Assembly (NCBI GenBank): GCA_030267565.1
Contig: BRXU01000003.1
Coordinates: 4,110,001 to 4,174,000, forward strand
DNA length: 64,000 nt
From: Pleodorina starrii
Lineage: Eukaryota; Chlorophyta; Chlorophyceae; Chlamydomonadales; Volvocaceae
Reading direction: 5' to 3'
Position 1 is the first letter of the stretch, and each line of letters starts with the position of its first letter. Shown here in pieces: positions 55,505 through 64,000 of this stretch. The position numbers and the translations under genes were made by a program. The notes below the pieces were generated by a model, which was not told the DNA's origin, did not search any database, and saw only the letters and a program-made list of their open reading frames with translations.

Positions 55505-58463
55505 TCAACGCCCAGCCGCCGTCGCAGCCGACATTTTCCCCTGTGACTTTGCCGAGTCACGGACGTATTCTTCGACAACATGGTACATGGCGAGGTTGGG
55601 GAACACCTCGTTGGGGGAAAGCACGCGGCCCGTCAGCGGGTCCTTCCTGCGCACGGAACAGAGTCCAGCAGCGGCAAGGGGCCAAGGGCAACCGGTGGGA
55701 CATTAGCTTTAAGCCAGCCGCATGGGGTCAAGGATACCGTACCTGGGGCGAACTGCACTAAACAGTGGCTTTAAGGTCTAGGCCGCGCCTGCTGCATAGC
55801 TTGGGGGCAGGACCACAAGGCGCGCGCGAGGCTTCGTGGCCGTACCCCCTGCCAGAAATACGAGGGTTGCCCAGCCGACCGATGAAGGCGGAAGACCGGG
55901 GGCCTTTCGGGCATGCGGATGCCGGGGCCGAATCCGGTAGCCGCACCAACATGAGAATAGCGCCGGCCACAGCGCGGCAAGGAACCGTGCGTGGATCGCC
56001 AACATGCGTCATGTAGGGTAGCTTGCGGCACCACGGGGCGCAGCAACGTCCTGCACCTCTCCCCCTCATAGCGCACGTTCTCACCCTGCTTTCGTCAGCC
56101 ACTCGACAATCGCGGATCGCTCGTATGTTGCCCCCGTGGACGTGACGGCGGGCTCCGTGAGAATGTGGTGCGTGATGGGGCAGAGCAGGTGCTTGGGCGC
56201 CAACTCCGCCGACTCCTGCATTTCCGCGGGCACCTTGACGGGCGGGGGCCAGTGCTGGCGGTTCTTCAGCGTCGTGTTGTTGCCGCCGCCGTTCGCCGCG
56301 CCGTTGGCTGTCGGGTGCATCTCCTCAGCAGCGCGGTGCCCTAGGTGCAGGAGGCCGTCCATGGCTCCCTGTGCATTGCATAAGAGGCCGAGACGCATGA
56401 TCAGATGCAAGAATGCTAGTTTTCAATGAACAGGGACGGCATGGATGCCTCACAAGGCAGCGGCGATGGTCAGGTTCCGTAACGTCTTCAATTTTTGAGC
56501 GAGGTGAAACGCACGCGGCTTCATGCCGAATACCCCACTTCCGAGCACACGCCTGGAACAAGAACAACGTGCAACACACCCACCAACAACGATTACGCGC
56601 TGCGCGGCGGTATTGCAACGCGCCAATGCTCGTGCCTCCTTCCCGTAAGGCACGCGCGGTAGTGCGAGGGCATGTGTGGGCGCCGATATGTGAGCGCCAG
56701 CGTCTCATTGCCAAGTTCATAAGTCATGGCCAACCCAACACTCAATTATCCCATCAGCTAACACTATTTGCAAGACCTCAATTACCTCGAGGAAGTTCGC
56801 GTTGTTTGGTCGAAGCGCCATGAGCGTGATACCCGCAGACACCAGCGGGACCCACGTGCCATACAAATGGAACGACAAGTACAGAAAAACTCTCGCCGGC
56901 AGCAAGGCGCCAGCGACGCGCAGTAGCGCCAGCGCATGGCAGCCCAGCATGAAGGGCACTCCGTGACTGCAGGCCAGGGACTGCACGGCGGCCTGAGGCC
57001 GGCGGCGCCAGGCCAACAGTCCGCTGTGGACCAACACGCGCACCTCACAGAACGCCTTCAAGAGCCCTGCGGCACCGAACGTGTCCGAAAAAATCAAAAT
57101 GTATCGGGACAAGACGGACAGGTTGGGGAAAGCGCATGGGCGTGAGAGTGTATCGACATCACAGGACTGACTACCGAGGTCAGAACATGGGCGATGTTCA
57201 AAACCAGAGCCCACGCGCTCAGTCCCCCGCCTCAAAAGGTCACAGCGGGGACGGAAGAAAAGCGGCAGTCTCCTAAATCAGAAGCTTCTGAGCACGAACG
57301 CAGGCCACAACAGACCGCCCCTGGTCGACGCGGCCCACGCCTTACCCGTCAGTAAAATCCAGCCCGCTGCGAGCGGCGCTGTCTCCACCAGCGCCAGCGC
57401 CAGATAGCATGTCACGAGGCCGGGGCACACTACCATCAGCGGCCACAGAAGCGACCCTAGCCCCTTCGCACTTGGGGTTGTGACCGCAGCTGGCGCTGGA
57501 GCCGCCTTCCCATTTGCATTAGCTATCGGTCGACGGGCGGGCCAGGCACCCAGTGCGGACAACGCGGCGCGCACCCCTCCCATCGTCAGTCTGTCCGCAG
57601 CGTCCTGCAAGACAATGACATGAAGTCTGAGCGCAATTCTAGCCAAGAATGAAATGCGTTACTGGCAACCTGAATCCTGTTTTAGTTTTTGCGGCGGCAC
57701 GAGCGGGCTCTCAGCGGAGGTTCCTAGCGGGGAGCGCCCACCATCCCGCCCCAGCCCGTGCCCCTGCGGCCCGCCCTTCTCTCACCAGCACGTCCACATG
57801 CACGTTGCGAAGTATCCTGTACGCTCCGTTGTGGTCGTACATCCATGCATACAAGAGAGTCGTTCGCGGCAGCGTCAGCAGCGCGGCCGCATACATGTAG
57901 GCGTCTCTGGGCTCCTGGCTAGCGAAGGCGTGTGGGTCAGTCCAATTGCGAGGAGCGCTACAACTGTTTGAAGTGCGCAGCAATACTTCCAGTTCGTAGT
58001 TGGAATAGAGCATGGGAATAGTTCCAACCGTCTCGCCTGCGTACAGGGACACACCCGTTGCTGAGCCATCGCCGTCCCTCGCTTACGACAGAGCGGACCA
58101 AAGATCTGCACCTGGAAGGCCAAAGATTGACTGCAAAGACATCCGATATATGAGGTTGAATGGATGGTAACAAAAGTAGCGAAGCTGGATGACGGGTCGC
58201 GATGCCTCTCTGTCGCGCTGCGCGTCGCCGGACGGCTTGAGGCCCCCAGCTCCCAATATCTGGGGATCACCGTCCTTCACGACAATTGCGAAAATCACGA
58301 GAACGCTGACTGCACATATGAAGCAAAGCCTCAGGAGGGTCCAGACGCCTATGTTGGCTGCCCTTCCTCGCGGACCAGGTGCAGCATCAATTTGCAGCCC
58401 CTCGTCCTCCTGGGGCAACGCTTCTCCGTTGTCATGAAATTCCGGCTGAATAACGTTGTCCAT
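55505..58463 (-). CDS. Multi-pass membrane protein with C-terminal U-box (putative E3 ubiquitin ligase)
   Basis: Six exons: 58463-58087, 57957-57786, 57604-57346, 57066-56786, 56368-56085, 55646-55505; 504 aa, all phases agree. The N-terminus is hydrophilic, then a hydrophobic helix (VWTLLRLCFICAVSVLVIF). Further membrane segments follow in exons 2-4 (LLWPLMVVCPGLVTCYLALA, FMLGCHALALLRVAGALL, FLYLSFHLYGTWVPLVSAG), and last a cytosolic-looking linker and a U-box of about 70 residues. The U-box reads PKHLLCPITHHILTEPAVTS, ATYERSAIVEWL, KDPLTGRVL, LIPNLA-like VFPNLAMYHVVEEYV. U-boxes recruit ubiquitin-charged E2 enzymes, so this is plausibly a membrane-bound E3 ligase. Fusion of a U-box to several transmembrane helices is uncommon. 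Which membrane it occupies is unknown. Confidence 0.82.
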
Positions 58464-58904
58464 CGCGCGCAGCTGCTGCAGGCAAAGCTAAACCGTATAT
58501 TATCGTCAGTTACTCGGCGGACCAATGTTGAAAGGTCGCCAATAGCATAGACACAGGTCACTTATTTATTATCTCACAAGTGCCTCGCCTCTGAAAACTG
58601 ATGCGTAGAAGCGCGCGACCTTCGTATTGGCGCCAAGACGAATGAACCGTACAACCGTTATACACGTCATTAAATGAAGGTTTTAGGATGCGAGGACGAC
58701 CTGCATGCAAGCTGTGAGCACGCTTGATCATTTACTTTTCATGTCAACTTTGATTGGCTCGCTGGCAGTACCGCGCATGGCAAGACAATTACTTCGACAT
58801 TTTGGCTTCCCGCAGACGGAAACATGTTCATTTCGTTTTCCTTTCATGCACAGGCGCAGCATGGCGCCCTGGGCCCACAATACATCCGCTTACCGCATCT
58901 CGTG
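58464..58904. other. Upstream region of the U-box gene
   Basis: It lies between the U-box gene start (minus) and the PSMA6 poly(A) signal. It presumably carries the U-box gene promoter. No exon was found. Confidence 0.4.
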
Positions 58905-58909
58905 TTACA
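58905..58909 (-). terminator. TGTAA polyadenylation signal (PSMA6)
   Basis: TGTAA on minus, 361 bases downstream of the proteasome subunit stop. Confidence 0.45.
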
Positions 58910-59269
58910 GGGCCTGCCTGCCTACCTGCCTGTGCCACGCCCTCCCCAAGTGCCAGAAACCAAGGCATCCAGCCCGCATATCGCCGTCACGACCATGATA
59001 CACCATACGGTCTGCCCCCGCCTTAAACATTCAACTACATAATACGTGGCACGTCTACCCCCAACTGCACAAGCCATCCCACTGCATACAACTTTGCGCA
59101 CGGGCCTCCAAATATCACACTCACACATGTTCAGAGTGTGCGTTCATGTTTTGGCGCCGCCCTGGGCCCTGGGCGCCTTCTGCGCCAGGCCGATCCGCAG
59201 CGTCCCTGCATGCTCCTCCCAACACCACTCCTCCGCGATATGCAAGAAACCCCATCCGCGGCTGTCTGC

Positions 59270-61649
59270 TCAGTCCCTCTCGCTGATGATCGTCAGGAAG
59301 TGGTCCACCTCCTCCGTCGACAGGACGCGGAAGGCCCGGTCGCCGCCGTCGGGCCCGTCGCGCACCACCCCCACTTCCAGATCCGCCGCCTTGAACTCCT
59401 CGCTCAGGACGCCCTGCGGCACAGGGCATCAATGCCCGCCCGGCAAAGCGCTACCTTCAGGCGAGGCAATAGCCGCGCTCAGGACGAGCCTTGAAGGCGC
59501 ATCTGCCCCTGGCAGCACCGGGGCTGGAACACCGAAACCCACATGGGCTAAAGCCGTGTTTGAAGCCCAGGTCCACATCCCATAGCAGACTTGTATTGCC
59601 GCCTTCTCCCACACACACTCCGTACCGTAATGCCGCCGGGCGAAGTCGGTATGAGAAATTCAAGACAGTCTGCCCAGTCCGGAGTCCGAGCCTCACCTGC
59701 AATGCCGCGATGGCGGTGATGACGGTGTCGTCGTAGCTGAGGGCCGGGTTGCCCTTCAGCTTCTTCTCGAGGAAGTTGTGCGCCTCCGTTTCCTTGACCC
59801 CGACAGCGGTCGCCTGCAAGGGAAGCCGTGCATGGGTGTTGATGTTGCATGTGGCACTGCGGGCCGTAGGCATGGACCGGCACAGACGAACGAGTGCCGC
59901 CCATGATCGGTTCACGCCAGTGCGGGTGCCCGGCAGGGCATCCAACTGATACCCGTGCGGAGCAGCAAGTGGAGCTGTGGACCATCACCCATTAGTATTG
60001 AGAGTATGAAGCTGGCGTTCGATGTGCCGTGCATGGATGTACCCTCCAGGGACCGTGCTCCCATTGGGAATGTCCGCGGGTCCTCTGTCTGCGCAACCTG
60101 GGGCAGCCCAGGCCATGAACACACTGGCGACGTACCACGGGCCTCTCATAAGCGAAGAGCCCCCCGCTCTTATGGGTTTTTGTTCATGTATGGGGCACGC
60201 ACCCCCACACATAAGCGAAGAGCAACGACCCAGACGGCGTAGGCAGGCTCACGCACCTTGTACCCCACGTAATAGCCGGCGGGGTCCACCTTGAACAGCT
60301 GCGGCCCTCGCTCCTCATCGATGCCAATGATCATCGAGATCACGCCCAGCGGCCGCATGTACGCGTGCTGCAAGCAATAAGCCAACAACTTTAAATACAA
60401 CTGCATGCCACCACCTTCCTGGGGGTAACAAGCGGGGTGCGCCGTGGACAACGCAGCCGGCCCGGTGGTATGCAAGGCCGCCGCCGCATCTGCGACGACC
60501 ACATAATGCCTTCGACAGTCACGAGCTGGAGGCCCTGGAAGCACGGTCCAAGGCACACGGCAGGTCTGCCATGGGAACACTGCATGCACCCGGACCCCCG
60601 GGCGTGCGATATGTACACATAATGCACATATGTGTACACAGCTAACACACCTACAGCACGTGCCCCCTGTCAACGGTCTCAAAGGCCCACGGGCACCGTG
60701 CGCGCACAAACGGCTGGCTGCTTACCTGGGTGTAAACCTGCGCCTTGTCCGCCAGCACTTTGGCCAAATAATCTACGGGAATTTCGTACCCGAATTTGTA
60801 CCGGAACTCGGCGGCCTGTTGCCGCGCCTGCTGCACGATGGCTCGCGTGTCCGCTGCAGCATTGGCCACCGACGAGGACGCAGCGTGAGAATCGCTTGCA
60901 GCAGAACATTCGGGTAATGTTCAGCGAGTGTGCAAGCCGTGATATGGTGTTGGTGGCCGGCATCGAGAGCGCTTCACACCAGCTGAATGGATGTCATGCC
61001 ATTGGATGCACAAGAGCTCAGCGTAGCTGCGGGATACAGGCTGAATAGTGGTGAGAAGCCGTGGACGCCGTCAGCGGCCGCAGACACCTCCACGCCTGCC
61101 GGACGTACGACGGGGTTCCAAAGCCCTAACGGCCCATGGGCCATGCCTGCGCAACCGCCACCTTCATCGCCCCCCCCAACCAGTGTCATCAACTGACCCT
61201 ACCCGGAAGGCCGGTGACCAGCATTCCGACATATTTGGTGATCTTGAACAGCCGGGTGACGCTCGAGGGATCTATCAGCTTGTCCTACAATTCCGGCAGG
61301 CACTTGATAATCGCCTCGGCGTCAATGACCGCAACGTGATATGTCTCGCATGAACGTCTCTATCGTCGCCGCTCGTACCTGTACTTTCTTCTGCGTCACG
61401 AACACCACCGAGTCCTTTCCCCGGACCGCTATGCTCGTGATTCCAGCAGTCCGAACTGCCTTGAACGCATATTCTGCACCATATGGGCAGACAGAATGCC
61501 GCGTCACGAGCCCCGCTTGAGTGTTTGGAGGGTCTAACGTGAAGCGCGCGGGATCTCCACAGCGCAAAGTGCTCACCGACTTGAAACAGCCTGCCCTCAG
61601 GGCTGAAAATGGTAATGTGCCTGTCATAGCCAGATCCACCTCTCGACAT
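59270..61649 (-). CDS. PSMA6: 20S proteasome alpha subunit, PSMA6 (alpha-1) type
   Basis: Seven exons: 61649-61577, 61473-61379, 61284-61203, 60853-60726, 60367-60257, 59813-59697, 59413-59270; 249 aa (family about 246). It is a structural subunit of the outer alpha ring of the 20S proteasome, which gates the proteolytic chamber. The diagnostic N-terminal alpha signature [20 protein letters not shown] is split by intron 1. It is followed by [73 protein letters not shown] and [15 protein letters not shown]. The end is [13 protein letters not shown] and LTIISERD; the terminal ...SERD is typical of this subunit in plants and animals. All exon phases agree. It shares a 425-bp divergent promoter with the kinase gene. 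Confidence 0.95.
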
Positions 61650-62074
61650 TCCTCAAGACGAGGTTCAGTGCACCTAACCTACTGATATTGCGCTTGTCAA
61701 TAAGCAATGGGGATGTATCGCTTTATGATTGACTTCGAAAAGTGGTAACACGCCAAAGCAAAAAATATGTACACCTAAAAACTGAAAGAACAGAGTGGAC
61801 ATTAAGGAATACGGCATGCACCGTACCCTCGCTCTGCCCCCTGGTCTACTCTTCGACTTTCGGTACCTTTGTGTAACTCTTGAAGCTGTACATGTCGTTA
61901 ATGTAGAATGCGGGGTTTACAGGTCCGTGCTGCGCTTTGCACTTGACTCCGGCCTTTCCTCGATGTTCGTTCTGCAGTAGCCGTGACTAGCCAAACGAAA
62001 GGTTTTGGGTATGCATTCGGGGTGAGAATGGGCGTCCTTTAGGAGGGGGAGGAGGAAAGGGAGAAGGGAGGAGC
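61650..62074. promoter_or_regulatory. Bidirectional promoter region
   Basis: 425 bases between two divergent start codons: the proteasome subunit (minus) and the CaMKK-like kinase (plus). It is AT-rich in the middle (61735-61800), with purine-rich GGAGGGGGAGGAGG just before the kinase ATG. No consensus TATA box was seen. Confidence 0.5.
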
Positions 62075-63835
62075 ATGGGCTGTTGTCAGTCGACCACCGT
62101 CATCAAGGAAGAGGAGGAGGAGGATGAGCAGGCCGAGCAGCATATTGACATGTAAGGTTATGAGCCGTGGAGTGCAAAGTTTGGCTGGGCTCCCATGTGA
62201 TGCAAACTGCGTTTTCGTGCGCAGCCGCTTTTCTGCCACCTCCGCGGACGGGACGGAGCGGAACACCCGCTCTACTGTGAGACAGTCTCAACCCCGGACC
62301 AGTAACGATTTGGGAGGGCCGGCGCCGTTCACTGGGCGGTACGGTGAGTAGAGTAGCCCTCGGGGTTGGGCGGGGGTTATGCCTGCTCATACTTCTGTTA
62401 TTGAGCTCATCTTTGGTTTCAACTGCTTCAGGCTCGTCACGGGGAGCGCCCTCGCCGTCGCTGTCCTCCGTATCATTGGTGCCAGTCGCTCGCACAGGCA
62501 GCTATGACGTTCGTGTGGCCTCCCGCACGCGCCAAAATGGCGGTGACGGAGTCATTGAGACATCGCGGTTGGTTGTTGATCACCTGAAGGTGCGCCATGG
62601 GTGTTGTGCGCAAGCAAAGGGCCTGGACGTGACTGGCCATCACTCGCTCGGGTTTCCTTGCTGCAGGGCAACGTCTTCATCAATCAGTACCTTATCATTA
62701 AGGACCTGGGCAAAGGTGCTCACGGCACTGTCAAGCTTGTATATAACACGCAAGACGATATGCTTTACGCCATGAAGGCAAGTGCATGCTGCAGAGCCAC
62801 GGGGTGTCGAACGGTCCAAGTTGGACCCCGCCCAAACTGCTCGCTATGGTATGTGCAGGTGATCCACAAGAGGCGGATGCGGCGGCAGTCTTACCTGGCA
62901 GAACCGCGGGCCATAGCGAACATGATGCGGAATGTGGGCATGTCGCCGCTGTCTCAGAGTCAGACGGAGGGGCAGCGGGGAATGAGCCCTCTCTCCAGCC
63001 CACGAACCCCAAACGGCATGACGGTGAGCTCATGAAGGGCATGCATAAACCCAGCGGCAGGACGCCCAAGTTGAAAGCCTCGGGTGTCCCGCAGGACGAG
63101 TACAGCAACGAAATTGCTGTAATGAAGGAGTTGGACCACCCGAACGTGGTTAAGCTGTACGAGGTTATCCACGACCCCAGCAACAATAAACTATTGATGA
63201 CTATGGAGTATGTGGAGGGCGGCTGTGTCCTGGCCGGGAACAGCCCCACACAGAAGGTGCGGGTGTGCGTGCGTGGGTGCGTGGACTTCGGCGGTTGGCT
63301 CTTCAGAGCTCTGGTGTTGGTTGCCGTTTACGGGGTGTCGGCCTACCGCCGAATCCAGGAGATAAACCCAGCTCTCCTTCATCACTCCCCTTGTCCGCCG
63401 TCGCCCATACACGTGGCGCGCGTGCCTCCTCCGTAGCCCATGCTCATCACCGCCGCGTGACCATGCAAGTTGACATGGGCACTAATCATATGCCGAGCGC
63501 GGAGAAGCACAGTCCACGCAGTGCACGGCTTCCTATTCAAGCTGGCGAGTTGACTCCCAAAGTGTCCACTTGGGAACAGCTCACAGAAGAGGGCTGGAGC
63601 GCATCCTGGGCATGAAAGCTGCAAGCGGCCATTAGAAAGCCCATACATCTGCGCGCAGCGGATCGTCGGGAGCACTATCGACGCTCCCGTGCGTATGGGT
63701 CTGCAGCGCCAGCGGTCGTTAACCTTCGGTGCGGGCATGTGAATCTTGCCGCGGACAGGTGCCCATCCCTGAAGCGACGGCAGTGAAGTACTTCCGTGAT
63801 GTGGTAAAGGGACTCGAATACCTGCACTTCAACCG
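62075..63835 (+). CDS. CaMKK/GRIK-like Ser/Thr protein kinase, 3' end beyond window
   Basis: Seven exons visible: 62075-62151, 62225-62343, 62432-62589, 62667-62777, 62859-63023, 63095-63256, 63759-63835, the last ending in phase 2 at a GTGAGC donor. The N-terminus MGCCQSTT fits N-myristoylation plus palmitoylation, which suggests membrane attachment. A Ser-rich linker precedes the kinase domain: QYLIIKDLGKGAHGTVKLV (glycine loop), LYAMKVIHK (catalytic lysine), then a Ser/Pro/Arg-rich insert of about 45 residues. Next come EIAVMKELDHPNVVKLYEV and AVKYFRDVVKGLEYLH. An insert between lysine and helix C is characteristic of the CaMKK group, the activators of AMPK/SnRK1. The catalytic HRD and DFG motifs lie beyond 64000. 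Intron 4 has a GC donor (AAG/GCAAGT). The exon 6 start is the least certain. Confidence 0.82.
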
Positions 63836-64000
63836 GTGAGCGGCGCAGGATAGGCGGATGTAGGCAGCACTGAGTTTGGGTCCTGCCGGGAACACTTGTG
63901 CGGATGCTTAGCAGCTGCAGCACTCGTACTCATTTGATTGCGCATGCATGCCGACCTTTTGACTTCGTTGCCCGGCTCGGTCGGCGCCGCCGCGGCCCGG
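63836..64000 (+). other. Intron of the kinase gene at the window edge
   Basis: It follows the donor after ...EYLHFN. The continuation expected for a kinase (HRD loop) does not occur before 64000, so the window ends inside the intron. Confidence 0.6.

Noticed and set aside
1..64000. CRISPR arrays, tRNA or rRNA genes, bacterial operons, viral genes
   Set aside because: Regularly spaced repeats, cloverleaf-like sequence with A/B boxes, rRNA-like sequence and viral hallmark domains were not seen. The content is eukaryotic nuclear.

Overview
The window is nuclear DNA of a green alga, almost certainly a volvocine chlorophyte (Chlamydomonas/Gonium/Volvox group). The evidence is high GC; many short, strictly GT-AG (a few GC-AG) introns; TGTAA polyadenylation signals after several stop codons; long Ala/Pro/Gln/Gly-rich coding stretches; and a pherophorin (a volvocine extracellular-matrix glycoprotein). 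No operons, CRISPR arrays or bacterial features are present. Every gene was assembled by hand from splice sites and reading phase; exon lists are in the entries. The species cannot be named from sequence alone.

Layout. 1.9-6.9 kb (-): a 2-oxoglutarate/Fe(II) oxygenase-like protein with a very long disordered tail. 9.2-14.7 kb (-): a single-pass membrane receptor-like protein with two C-type lectin domains and proline-rich modules; its 5' end is lost next to a decayed LINE remnant (about 15.0-15.9 kb) and a perfect palindrome. 16.5-17.6 kb (-): a poorly resolved membrane protein. 18.7-20.5 kb (-): an unrecognised 270-aa protein. 21.1-22.4 kb (+): a GNAT acetyltransferase. 25.0-29.1 kb (+): glutamate 5-kinase (proline synthesis). 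30.2-41.0 kb (-): a predicted 2,814-residue low-complexity protein with a possible resemblance to the centriolar protein TALPID3. 41.7-44.2 kb (+): a fatty-acid-desaturase-family membrane protein, tail to tail with THOC5 (mRNA export, 44.7-48.3 kb, -). 49.3-52.0 kb (-): a four-domain pherophorin, with a nearly identical inverted fragment of it at 53.3-53.6 kb. 55.5-58.5 kb (-): a multi-pass membrane protein ending in a U-box (ubiquitin ligase). 59.3-61.6 kb (-): 20S proteasome subunit alpha (PSMA6 type), divergent from a CaMKK-like kinase (62.1 kb, +) that runs off the window.

The genes are ordinary eukaryotic neighbours rather than a pathway cluster. Two themes recur. One is cell surface and matrix (lectin receptor, pherophorin). 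The other is protein turnover (U-box protein, proteasome subunit), which are adjacent, but nothing in the sequence shows they are co-regulated. The most unusual items are the C-type lectin receptor with a proline-rich block inside a lectin loop, the membrane-anchored U-box protein, the giant TALPID3-like protein with decapeptide repeats, and the recent inverted pherophorin fragment.
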